Shown here: one piece after another, positions 1-9,958 of the stretch
Position numbering within the stretch: position 1 is the stretch's first letter
Layout: every line of letters begins with the position of its first letter
DNA from: an uncultured bacterium
GTDB taxonomy: Bacteria > Actinomycetota > Coriobacteriia > Coriobacteriales > Coriobacteriaceae
Reading direction: 5' to 3'
Assembly: GCA_905214425.1 (NCBI GenBank)
Contig: CAJMLY010000003.1
Coordinates: forward strand, 1 to 64,000
DNA: 64,000 nucleotides
The notes under the pieces: generated by a model
The model's database searches: none
Told to the model about the DNA's origin: nothing
The model's input: only the letters and a program-made list of their open reading frames with translations
Translations under genes and position numbers: made by a program

Positions 1-104
1 AGGCCCGATTTTGCCTCTTGACAATGTCCTGCTCATATTAAAAGGAACGTCCCTATGTGTCGGGCTTGGGATACCATGGCGCCAGCCTAGCGAAAGGATG
101 ATTC

Positions 105-1193
105 ATGGCAGATGTCGATGACCAGCGTGTGGCGCGCGTGCTCGATGCGCTCGAGGCTCAGCACCCCGGCGCACAGCTGCTCGTAAACGACCCATGGTCG
201 ATCTATTACCTGACTGGCTTTTATGCCGATATGTTCGAGCGTTTTTGCGGCGTGCTGCTCGCACGCGATGCCGAGCCCGTGATCCTAGTCAACGCCCTGC
301 ATCAGCTGCCCGAGTATGACAATGCCCACGTCGCCTATCACACCGATACCGACGTCGTGGCCGACGCCATCGCTCGCGAGGTCGATCCTGCCAAGCCCCT
401 CGCCATCGATTCCGTTATGCGCTCCGGCTTTTTGCTGCCCCTTATGGATCGTCACGCCGCGAGCGAGTTCTTCCTGGGCGACTTTGCCGTCACCGCTACG
501 CGCACCCACAAGGACGAAGCCGAGCAGGAGCTCATGCGCGCGTCCTCGGCCGCCAACGACGCCGTGATGGCCGATGCCATCAAGCTCGTTCACGAGGGCG
601 TGACGGAGCGCGAAATTGCCGACCAGATGCTCGGTCTGTACCGCAATCACGGCTGCGAGGGCTTTAGCTTTCCGCCCATCGTGAGCTTTGGCGCCAACGC
701 CGGCGACCCGCACCACGAGCCCGACGATACGGTACTCAAGCGCGGCGACGTGGTGCTGTTCGACATTGGTGGGCGACGCCGCAACTACTGCTCGGACATG
801 ACACGCACGTTCTTTTGGGGCGAGCCGGACGAGGAGACGGCACGCATCTACGACATCGTGCGCCGCGCCAACGAGGCCGCCGAGGCGCTCATAGCACCAG
901 GCGTGCGCATGTGCGACCTGGACCGCGCCGCGCGCGACGTAATTGAGGGCGCTGGCTATGGGCAGTACTTCACGCATCGACTGGGACACTCGATTGGCCT
1001 GCAGGACCACGAACCGGGCGACGTCTCGCTCGCCAACGAACAGGTCGCAGAGCCGGGCATGACGCTCTCCATCGAACCGGGCATCTACCTCCCCGGCCGC
1101 ACCGGCGTCCGCATCGAGGACCTAGCCCTGGTGACCGAGAACGGCGTCGAGATTCTCAACGCCTACCCCCACGATCCGGTCCGCCTAGACTAG
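105..1193 (+). CDS. M24-family Xaa-Pro aminopeptidase/dipeptidase
   Basis: A 362-residue cytoplasmic metallopeptidase of the pita-bread (M24) fold, expected to cleave Xaa-Pro bonds in short peptides. The N-terminal creatinase-like domain covers about residues 1-135 and the catalytic domain the rest. The five expected metal ligands are visible: D220 (LFDIGG), D231 (CSDMTRT), H295 (HRLGHSIGL), E324 (SIEPGIY) and E338 (RIEDL). The ATG follows a good ribosome site (AAAGGATGATTC). It is the only plus-strand gene in the first 38 kb, convergent with folC, and the space between them is filled by palindromic elements. PepP, PepQ and YpdF-type enzymes cannot be told apart from sequence alone. Confidence 0.93.
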   Translation: MADVDDQRVARVLDALEAQHPGAQLLVNDPWSIYYLTGFYADMFERFCGVLLARDAEPVILVNALHQLPEYDNAHVAYHTDTDVVADAIAREVDPAKPLAIDSVMRSGFLLPLMDRHAASEFFLGDFAVTATRTHKDEAEQELMRASSAANDAVMADAIKLVHEGVTEREIADQMLGLYRNHGCEGFSFPPIVSFGANAGDPHHEPDDTVLKRGDVVLFDIGGRRRNYCSDMTRTFFWGEPDEETARIYDIVRRANEAAEALIAPGVRMCDLDRAARDVIEGAGYGQYFTHRLGHSIGLQDHEPGDVSLANEQVAEPGMTLSIEPGIYLPGRTGVRIEDLALVTENGVEILNAYPHDPVRLD

Positions 1194-1195
1194 CC

Positions 1196-1228
1196 AATGT
1201 GCCAAAGGGACAGCCCCTTTGGCACATT
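1196..1228. repeat. Palindrome of the TGTGxCAAAGGGAC type
   Basis: Arms AATGTGCCAAAGGG (1196-1209) and CCCTTTGGCACATT (1215-1228) are perfectly complementary around a 5-base centre. It begins three bases after the stop codon of the M24 peptidase gene. A related palindrome with TGTGACAAAGGGAC arms lies at 63368-63398. There is no T-run, so it is not an intrinsic terminator. Confidence 0.8.
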
Positions 1229-1241
1229 CCGCTAACGCCGC

Positions 1242-1401
1242 GCCACGAAAACGGGCTATCTACTACGTTTAACCCGCATGGGTCGACCATGCGGGTCTTT
1301 TTTAAAAACCAGCAAGCCATCTACCTGCGGTTTTGATTTCACGATTTTCCGTGTGGTCGAGGGTAGTCGCCAAAACGTAGTAGATAGCCCCATTTCGTGG
1401 C
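1242..1401. repeat. Compound inverted repeat enclosing a terminator-like hairpin
   Basis: Outer arms of 29 bases (1242-1270 and 1373-1401) are complementary at 27 positions and share the core CTATCTACTACGTTT. Between them lies a hairpin (ACCCGCATGG with CCATGCGGGT, about 1272-1296) followed by a T-run, and then about 75 bases without obvious structure. The whole unit sits between two convergent genes and looks like a small non-autonomous palindromic element. No reading frame inside it looks coding. Confidence 0.7.
1272..1303 (+). terminator. Intrinsic terminator after the M24 peptidase gene
   Basis: A 10-bp GC-rich stem (ACCCGCATGG / CCATGCGGGT) with a 5-base loop is followed by TCTTTTTTT on the plus strand. 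It lies about 80 bases past the peptidase stop codon, inside the larger inverted repeat at 1242-1401. Confidence 0.65.
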
Positions 1402-1463
1402 AAGCGAGTCAACTCGGGGCACAGGGCAGCTAAAAAAGCCCCGTCCCAAATTGACTGCTTTTA

Positions 1464-1530
1464 AGTTGCGGTGATATACGGACTGTTTGAGGCTTCTGGC
1501 TTGTAAAACAGTCCGCATTTCACCGCAACT
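1464..1530. repeat. Inverted repeat IR-A, copy 1
   Basis: Arms starting AGTTGCGGTGATATACGG and ending CCGCATTTCACCGCAACT, with a loop of about 20 bases. First of six copies in this window (others at 13784, 16900, 39380, 40664 and 62883). It lies between the convergent 3' ends of the M24 peptidase gene and folC. Two mismatches interrupt the stem in this copy. Confidence 0.85.
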
Positions 1531-1544
1531 GATGAGGGGATGGG

Positions 1545-2888
1545 TTAGCGCAGCAGGCCGGCTACTTCGCCGGCTAAGGTGATAGTGCCGGCTGCTACGA
1601 AGGACTCGCCCGCGGCATCAAAGGCAGCGAGGGCCTCGGACACGCTCGGGTATACGCCCACGAGCTTATCGGCATCAACGAGGGCAGCGAGCTCCTCAGC
1701 CGGCAGGGCGCGGTCGGAATCGGTCTGGGTCACGACTACGCGCGGAAAGGCCGGAATCAGGACGTCGACGATGCCCGCCACGTCCTTGTCTGCCAGCGCG
1801 GCGCATAGCAGCGTGGGGCGATTCTCCACGCACGGATCGATCTCATCCAGCGCGCCTACAAAGTTCTCGCAGCTCTGGGGGTTGTGGCAGGCGTCGATCA
1901 GCTTGAGCGGATCGGTTCCCAGCACATCAAAGCGACCCGGCGTGGGGCAGCCCGTAAGAGAAGCGTCGAGCGACTCGTGGTCGAGCTCGCGGCCCAGATA
2001 GCCCTCGCACAGCATAATCGAACACGCGGCATTCTGCGGCTGATATGCCGGCTTGACCATACTCGACGTATAGATCGCACGCGGCGTGGTGCAGCTGAAC
2101 TCAACCGTGTCGCCCACATGCGCCGGCACCTTAGTCGTAGCGTGACTTACCACGAGCGGCACGATGCCGCACTCGCGGCAGCGGGCATCCATCACGCGCT
2201 GAACGCTCGCCTCATGCGTGCCCTCGCCCAAAACAACCAGACGCCCAGGCTTAATAACCGCAGCCTTCTCCCCCGCAATGGCCTCGAGCGTATCGCCCAA
2301 AATACGAGTGTGATCGAGCCCAATACCCGTAATGGCAACGGCGACGGGATCAGTCGCACTCGTGGCGTCCCAACGACCGCCCATGCCAACCTCGAGCACG
2401 GCAACATCCACCGCGGCCTCGGCAAACACCACAAGTGCGGCGGCCGTCAGCAGGTCAAACGGAGTAATGGTATAGGCGCGCTCCCCCGCCGCCACACGAC
2501 GGGCATTCACGCGATGTCCCGCCTCGACAGCTGCCGAAACGCCACGGGCAAACGCCTCGTCGCTCACAACGCGCCCGTCAACCTCCATGCGCTCGGGATA
2601 GCGCACCAGCTGCGGCGACGTATACAGCGCGGTCTTGAGTCCCTCACCACGAAGAATGGCAGCCGAAAAACGCGTCGTCGAAGTCTTGCCATTGGTACCG
2701 GCAACCTGAATGCAATCGAAATACTCGTCCGGACGCCCCAGCTCATCGAGCATATCGACAACCGTCTCAAGCAGAGGACCAGCATCCCCAGAAATCCGCC
2801 CCGTATCAGCAGCAAGCCCCACAGCCTCATCAAACGAAAGCAACTCAAACGAGAAAGGAACGACATACGACCCAGAACGCTTAGCCAT
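1545..2888 (-). CDS. folC: Bifunctional folylpolyglutamate/dihydrofolate synthase
   Basis: A 447-residue Mur-ligase-family enzyme that adds glutamate to folates. The P-loop AGTNGKTSTTRF lies near residues 53-64, and further family signatures (GMGGRWDATSATDP, then GLDHTRILGDT) follow. The central ATPase and C-terminal ligase domains are complete. I chose the ATG at 2888 because GGGGGACT lies just upstream and an intrinsic terminator (2917-2945) overlaps the extension to 2927. FolC and the separate DHFS activity are often combined in bacteria; no other folate gene is in the window to decide. It lies downstream of valS, an arrangement common in Gram-positive bacteria. Confidence 0.93.
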   Translation of the reverse strand: MAKRSGSYVVPFSFELLSFDEAVGLAADTGRISGDAGPLLETVVDMLDELGRPDEYFDCIQVAGTNGKTSTTRFSAAILRGEGLKTALYTSPQLVRYPERMEVDGRVVSDEAFARGVSAAVEAGHRVNARRVAAGERAYTITPFDLLTAAALVVFAEAAVDVAVLEVGMGGRWDATSATDPVAVAITGIGLDHTRILGDTLEAIAGEKAAVIKPGRLVVLGEGTHEASVQRVMDARCRECGIVPLVVSHATTKVPAHVGDTVEFSCTTPRAIYTSSMVKPAYQPQNAACSIMLCEGYLGRELDHESLDASLTGCPTPGRFDVLGTDPLKLIDACHNPQSCENFVGALDEIDPCVENRPTLLCAALADKDVAGIVDVLIPAFPRVVVTQTDSDRALPAEELAALVDADKLVGVYPSVSEALAAFDAAGESFVAAGTITLAGEVAGLLR

Positions 2889-2916
2889 AACCCAAAGTCC
2901 CCCATAACAGAAAAAG

Positions 2917-2945
2917 AGGCTCATCAAAAAGAATGAGCCCCTCGC
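2917..2945 (-). terminator. Intrinsic terminator between valS and folC
   Basis: On the minus strand GAGGGGCTCATTC and GATGAGCCTC pair across a TTTTT loop and are followed by TTTTTCTG. Its position directly before folC suggests folC is read from its own signal or by readthrough from valS. Confidence 0.6.
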
Positions 2946-3048
2946 GTTGACAATTTCATCCTTTACCCGATTGCAGCAAGATCAAGGCCACAACCCAGTG
3001 GCCCTAACACGCCAGTTGCAAACAACCACGTAAACGAACTAGGAGCGG

Positions 3049-3149
3049 CCCGATGCTTTGCTCGCCGCAAGTTCCGCACGCAAAGGACAGCACTTAATGT
3101 GCTGTCCGTCTTGCGCAGGACTGTCCGCAGCGGAGAGCAAAGTATCGGG
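3049..3149. repeat. Compound palindrome IR-B, copy 1 (3' side of valS)
   Basis: Outer arms CCCGATGCTTTGCTC (3049-3063) and GAGCAAAGTATCGGG (3135-3149) enclose an inner hairpin GGACAGCAC-TTAAT-GTGCTGTCC (3085-3107). Three short blocks (TTCCGCACG, CACTTAATGTG, CAGGAC) recur in the same order on the opposite strand of the element at 5886-6001, while stem sequences differ but stay paired. It lies between the stop codon of valS and folC. Confidence 0.7.
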
Positions 3150-3168
3150 ACGCGTCCCCAAGTTAGAC

Positions 3169-5865
<2,697 letters not shown>

Positions 5866-5885
5866 ATATCTCTCCCTGTCCCGCC

Positions 5886-6001
5886 GGGGAGGAATGTAGG
5901 CCCGATTTTCGCTCGGTCAGGTCCTGGGCTCGCCCGAAGACCACATTAAGTGGTCTTCGGCTCGTGCGGAATCTACGAAAATCGGGCCTACATTCCTCCC
6001 C
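5886..6001. repeat. Compound palindrome IR-B, copy 2 (5' side of valS)
   Basis: Outer arms of 26 bases (5886-5911 and 5976-6001) are perfectly complementary, containing GTAGGCCCGATTTTCG. An 11-bp inner hairpin CCGAAGACCAC / GTGGTCTTCGG surrounds a 5-base loop (5934-5960). In inverted orientation it shares TTCCGCACG, CACTTAATGTG and CAGGAC with the element at 3049-3149. Any valS transcript starting upstream would carry it as a large 5' hairpin. Confidence 0.75.
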
Positions 6002-6094
6002 TTAGGTATCGATTACTTCAGTCTGATATGACTTCGCTGAGGCTTAAACAAACACACAGAATAACACAGGTAGTTGGGGTTATTGCGTATATAT

Positions 6095-6131
6095 AAAATA
6101 GCCTCCGACCGCGGGTGGTCGGAGGCTATTT
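6095..6131 (-). terminator. Intrinsic terminator after clpX
   Basis: On the minus strand AAATAGCCTCCGACC pairs with GGTCGGAGGCTATTT across a 5-base loop, followed by TAT-rich sequence. It lies just past the clpX stop codon. Confidence 0.85.
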
Positions 6132-6152
6132 GCAAACACGCTTTAGGCTGGT

Positions 6153-7559
6153 TTAGCCGTAGATGCGCTGGGGTTGTTCTTCGCCCTTTACGGAGGCTTC
6201 GGTCACGACGACCTTGGAAACGCCCTCCTCGCTGGGCAGGTCGAACATCGTCTGCTGCAGCACGTCCTCGCAGATGGAGCGCAGGCCGCGGGCGCCGGTC
6301 TTGCGGGCAAGCGCCATGCGGGCGATCTCGTGCAGGGCCGCGTCCTCAAACTCAAGCTCAACGTCCTCGAGCTGGAACATCTTGCGGTACTGGCGCACCA
6401 CGGCGTTCTTGGGCTCGGTCAGGATCGACACCAGGTCGTCCTCGTCGAGCGCCTGCGTCTGGGTGACGACAGGCGTACGTCCCACAAACTCGGGGATCAT
6501 GCCAAAGGCGTTGAGGTCCTGCGGGAGCACCTGACGCAGCAGATCGTTCTCGTCGACCGAAGTGGGGCCGGCGATCTCGGAGTTAAAGCCCACGCCCTTG
6601 TTGCCCACGCGATCGGCGATGATCTTGTCCAGACCCACAAAGGCACCGCCGCAGATGAACAGGATGTTGGTCGTATCGATCTGCAGCAGCTCCTGCTGGG
6701 GATGTTTGCGGCCGCCGGTGGGCGGAACGCTTGCCACCGTGCCCTCAAGAATCTTAAGCAGTGCCTGCTGAACGCCCTCGCCCGAGACATCGCGGGTGAT
6801 GGAGAGGTTTTCGGCCTTGCGGGCGATCTTGTCGATCTCGTCCACGTAGATAATGCCCACCTGAGCGCGCTCAATGTCACCATCGGCAGCGTTGATGAGC
6901 TTGAGCAGGATGTTCTCCACGTCCTCGCCCACGTAACCAGCCTCAGTAAGCGCGGTGGCATCGGCGATGGCAAACGGCACCTCGAGGATGCGCGCGAGCG
7001 TCTGGGCCAGCAGGGTCTTGCCGGTACCGGTGGGACCGAGCAGCAAAATATTGGACTTGGCGAGCTCCACCTCGTCCATATCGTCGTCGAGCTGCGAGTC
7101 CAAACCGTCGTCAAAGGCCGAAAGCGCTGCGCCACCCTCGATCACGCGACGGTAATGGTTGTACACGGCAACCGACATGGCACGCTTGGCGTCCTCCTGG
7201 CCCATAACATAGGCCGAAAGCTCGTCATAGATCTCGTGCGGCGTCGGCACGTGCGTGATGACCTGACGGTCGTCCTCGAGTTCAAAGCCCTCGGTCTCGG
7301 GGTCCACGGCGGGCTGGGATGCAGCCTGACCGTGGTCGTTGAGGAAGCCCGGCAGCTTGCCGTTGCGGGCGGCGTCCATAAAGTCCGAAGCCAGCGACTC
7401 CTCCAAAATCTCAGAGCAGGCGGCAACGCACTCGTCGCAGATAAAGATGTTGGTCGGACCCTTTACAAGGCGACGAACCTGTCCCTGCTCTTTTCCGCAA
7501 AAGGAGCAGCGGATGGGGTTGCCGTTCTCGTCAAAGTTGTCCTGCATGTTACCTGCCAT
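6153..7559 (-). CDS. clpX: ATP-dependent Clp protease ATP-binding subunit ClpX
   Basis: A 468-residue AAA+ unfoldase that delivers substrates to ClpP. The N-terminal zinc-binding domain has C18, C21, C41 and C44. Walker A GPTGTGKT is near residues 175-182, Walker B is the YVDEIDKI motif, and the SRH region and C-terminal D2 subdomain (GARGLRSI) are complete. An acidic insert around residues 146-165 before Walker A makes it longer than the E. coli protein (about 424 residues). It starts one base after the clpP stop codon, so the two are co-transcribed. Confidence 0.97.
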   Translation of the reverse strand: MAGNMQDNFDENGNPIRCSFCGKEQGQVRRLVKGPTNIFICDECVAACSEILEESLASDFMDAARNGKLPGFLNDHGQAASQPAVDPETEGFELEDDRQVITHVPTPHEIYDELSAYVMGQEDAKRAMSVAVYNHYRRVIEGGAALSAFDDGLDSQLDDDMDEVELAKSNILLLGPTGTGKTLLAQTLARILEVPFAIADATALTEAGYVGEDVENILLKLINAADGDIERAQVGIIYVDEIDKIARKAENLSITRDVSGEGVQQALLKILEGTVASVPPTGGRKHPQQELLQIDTTNILFICGGAFVGLDKIIADRVGNKGVGFNSEIAGPTSVDENDLLRQVLPQDLNAFGMIPEFVGRTPVVTQTQALDEDDLVSILTEPKNAVVRQYRKMFQLEDVELEFEDAALHEIARMALARKTGARGLRSICEDVLQQTMFDLPSEEGVSKVVVTEASVKGEEQPQRIYG

Positions 7560-7560
7560 C

Positions 7561-8181
7561 CTAGGCGTCCTTCGCGGCGAGATCGCGCGAGGTGACGATG
7601 CGGTCGATTAGACCGTAGTCGAGGGCCTCGGCAGCGGTCAGGTAGTTGTCGCGCTCGGTATCGGCCTGGACCTTCTCGATGGGCTGGCCCGAGGCGTCGG
7701 ACAGGATCTGGTTGAGCTCGCGGCGGGTCTTCTTAATCTCCTCGGCCACGATCTCAATCTCGGTCTGCTGGCCCTGCGCACCGCCGCTGGGCTGGTGAAT
7801 CATGACCTTGGAATGCGGCAGGCAGAAGCGCTTGCCCTTGGCGCCGGCCGAAAGCAGCACGGCGGCCATAGACGCGGCCATGCCGACGCAAATGGTCGAG
7901 ACCTGCGGCTTGATAAAGTTCATAGTGTCAAGAATTGCCAGGCCGGAGTAGACCTCGCCGCCGGGCGAATTGATGTAGAGCGAGATATCCTTCTCGGCAT
8001 CCTGGCTCTCAAGATGCAGCAGCTGGGCAACGACCAGGTTGGCGCTGACGGAGTTGATCTCCTCGCCCAAAAAGATGATGCGGTCGTTGAGCAGGCGCGA
8101 ATAGATATCGTAGCTGCGCTCGCCGCGCGGCGTCTGCTCGATAACGTATGGCACGAGGGCGGAATCGAACTTGGCGATCAT
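7561..8181 (-). CDS. clpP: ATP-dependent Clp protease proteolytic subunit
   Basis: A 206-residue serine peptidase forming the tetradecameric degradation chamber used by ClpX. The active-site serine (GMAASMAAV) and histidine (MIHQPSGG) are visible, as is the oligomer handle region. A longer reading frame begins with TTG at 8211, but the ATG at 8181 has GGAG eight bases upstream and fits the usual ClpP N-terminus (short propeptide, then the RSYDIYSRLL motif). clpX follows immediately. Confidence 0.96.
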   Translation of the reverse strand: MIAKFDSALVPYVIEQTPRGERSYDIYSRLLNDRIIFLGEEINSVSANLVVAQLLHLESQDAEKDISLYINSPGGEVYSGLAILDTMNFIKPQVSTICVGMAASMAAVLLSAGAKGKRFCLPHSKVMIHQPSGGAQGQQTEIEIVAEEIKKTRRELNQILSDASGQPIEKVQADTERDNYLTAAEALDYGLIDRIVTSRDLAAKDA

Positions 8182-8227
8182 ACGCATCTCCATTTCTCTC
8201 TTGCGGACCAAATTGGTTCTAGATAAA

Positions 8228-8268
8228 CGTACGGTGCCCGCATGCTATGCATTGGCTGGCACCGTACG
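8228..8268 (-). terminator. Strong hairpin between tig and clpP
   Basis: Perfect 11-bp arms CGTACGGTGCC and GGCACCGTACG, followed on the minus strand by TTTATCT. Probably terminates trigger-factor transcription, leaving clpP-clpX with its own promoter. The T-run is short. Confidence 0.5.
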
Positions 8269-8344
8269 AAGCAACCGGATAACCGGTGTATAACTTTACC
8301 CCATCACGGGCGCACGCATGCGCTCGCGGGCAAGGTGGCGAGAA

Positions 8345-9643
8345 TTACTCGGCGTCCTTGGCGGTCTCGTCGACCTCGGTCACCTTGGCGTTCTCGACCA
8401 GGTGATCGACGGCCTTGGAGCGACGGATGGACTCGCGGACGGCAGGCATGCGGCCATCGGCGATGAACTCGGCCTTGGAAGCCTCGACGTCCTTGACGCC
8501 AGCCTTCTCGAACTCAGCGTTGATGTCGTCCTCGGTGACCTCGATCTTGAGCTCACGGGCGAGGGCGTCGAGAGCCAGGGACTCACGGGCAACGTCGTTG
8601 GCCTGCTTGTGCAGGTCGCCGATGAACTGCTCCATGGTCAGGCCGGAAGCGGGCAGCCAGGTGTCGAGGGTCATGCCGCGGGCAGCGAGGTTGGACAGGA
8701 AGTTCTGGCCGAGCTCCTCAAAGACGGACTGCTCGTAGTCGGCATCCATCTCGTCGAGCTGCAGACGTTCGGCGAGAGCGGAGACGCAACGGTTCTCCTT
8801 CTCGGCCGGCAGGCGGGAAGCCTTGTCCTGCTCGATCTCGATCTTGATGGCGTCGCGCATGGCGTCGATGCTGTCAAAGCCAAAGTCGGACTTGACGAGC
8901 TCGTCGGTGAGCTCGGGGGTGTTGCGGACCTTGATGCCCTTGACGGTGACCTCGACGGTGTGGGTCTCGGCCTCCTCGCCCTCCTCGACCTCATCGGTCC
9001 AGGTGACGGTCTTGACGTCGTCAACGTTGGCACCGATCAGGGCCTCGTTGAACTCAGCGGGGTTGCTGTCGCTACCGGCGATGAGCATACGGCCCTCGGC
9101 GGCAAAGTTGTCGGCGTTCTCGACGGCCTTGAGGTCGACGGTGACGTAGTCCTCGGCCTCGACGGCGCGACCCTCGACGTCCTCGAAGGTGGCACGGTAG
9201 TTGAGGAGCATCTCGACCTGGTTGTTGATCTCGGACTCGGTGACCTCCGCAGGGGGCATCTCGATCTCGACAGCGTCGAAGGAGGAGAGCTCAGCAGCAG
9301 GACGCAGGGAGAACTCGACGGTGTAGGTGTAGTCCTCGTGATCCTTGGCGAGGTCGAGCTCCTTGTAGTCACCGTTCTTGGTAGGGACGATGTCCAGCTC
9401 GTTGAGGACGGCGGGCTCGTTGGCGGCGATCAGGTCGTTGGTGGCCTGAGCGAGGGTAGCCTCGGCGCCAAGAGCGGAGTCGATAACCGGACGGGGAGCC
9501 TTACCGGCGCGGAAGCCCGGGAAGCGGTACTTCTTGGCGGTGTCCTTGTAGGCCTTCTTGATCGCGGCGTCGACGTCGGCGGCCGGGATGGTGACCGTAG
9601 CGGTGAGCTTGGCGTCCTTGACGTCAGAAGCGGTGATGTTCAA
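8345..9643 (-). CDS. tig: Trigger factor (ribosome-associated peptidyl-prolyl isomerase)
   Basis: A chaperone of about 432 residues that binds nascent chains at the ribosome exit. The ribosome-binding signature GFRAGKAPRPV lies near residues 41-51, the FKBP-type isomerase domain follows in the middle, and the helical C-terminal arms end in an acidic tail. The start is uncertain: AGGAGG precedes both a GTG (9646) and a TTG (9643). I chose TTG for spacing (6 bases) and for its fit to the family N-terminus. The tig-clpP-clpX order is widely conserved. Confidence 0.94.
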   Translation of the reverse strand: MNITASDVKDAKLTATVTIPAADVDAAIKKAYKDTAKKYRFPGFRAGKAPRPVIDSALGAEATLAQATNDLIAANEPAVLNELDIVPTKNGDYKELDLAKDHEDYTYTVEFSLRPAAELSSFDAVEIEMPPAEVTESEINNQVEMLLNYRATFEDVEGRAVEAEDYVTVDLKAVENADNFAAEGRMLIAGSDSNPAEFNEALIGANVDDVKTVTWTDEVEEGEEAETHTVEVTVKGIKVRNTPELTDELVKSDFGFDSIDAMRDAIKIEIEQDKASRLPAEKENRCVSALAERLQLDEMDADYEQSVFEELGQNFLSNLAARGMTLDTWLPASGLTMEQFIGDLHKQANDVARESLALDALARELKIEVTEDDINAEFEKAGVKDVEASKAEFIADGRMPAVRESIRRSKAVDHLVENAKVTEVDETAKDAE

Positions 9644-9734
9644 CACGTTCCTCCTCATACTGCCCAGCTTATCTGAGGTGCTGGTACCTTTATGCAACAA
9701 AGAGTCGCGACGACCGAAGCCGACGCAGATGCGT

Positions 9735-9818
9735 TGGTGCGGGCGAAAGGACTCGAACCTTCACGGGAATCCCACCAGAACCTAAATCTGGCGCGTCTAC
9801 CAATTCCGCCACGCCCGC
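9735..9818 (-). tRNA. tRNA-Leu (anticodon UAG)
   Basis: An 84-base cloverleaf with acceptor GCGGGCG / CGCCCGC, encoded CCA at 9735-9737, anticodon arm CCAGA-TTTAGGT-TCTGG giving TAG, a long variable arm typical of class II tRNAs, and a T-loop GGTTCGAGTCC. Confidence 0.95.
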
Positions 9819-9904
9819 ATGAGCGCACAGACTAGGAATGATAGCAGATACGAACGGCAAGCGCACGCACACCTTTTACAAGCTCACGACCTCACCACGA
9901 GTGC

Positions 9905-9934
9905 AAAAGGCGGGACGAGTTACCCCGCCCCGCC
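9905..9934 (-). terminator. Intrinsic terminator after the molybdenum hydroxylase genes
   Basis: On the minus strand GGCGGG pairs with CCCGCC and is followed by TTTTGC, about 25 bases past the stop codon at 9959. Confidence 0.6.
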
Positions 9935-9958
9935 AATTACGACTTGTTCGCTAACCCG

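Noticed and set aside
1..12. AGGCCCGATTTT at the window edge as another IR-B element
   Set aside because: It matches the outer arm of the copy at 5886, but the following bases lack the TTCCGCACG and CACTTAATGTG blocks, and the rest would lie outside the window.
1464..1530. IR-A copies as intrinsic terminators
   Set aside because: None of the six has a T-run after the stem on either strand, and at some sites a separate proper terminator is nearby (for example after gdhA).
5866..6152. A T-box riboswitch upstream of valS
   Set aside because: No AGGGTGGNACCGCG-type antiterminator or specifier stem was found; the space is taken by the IR-B palindrome and the clpX terminator.
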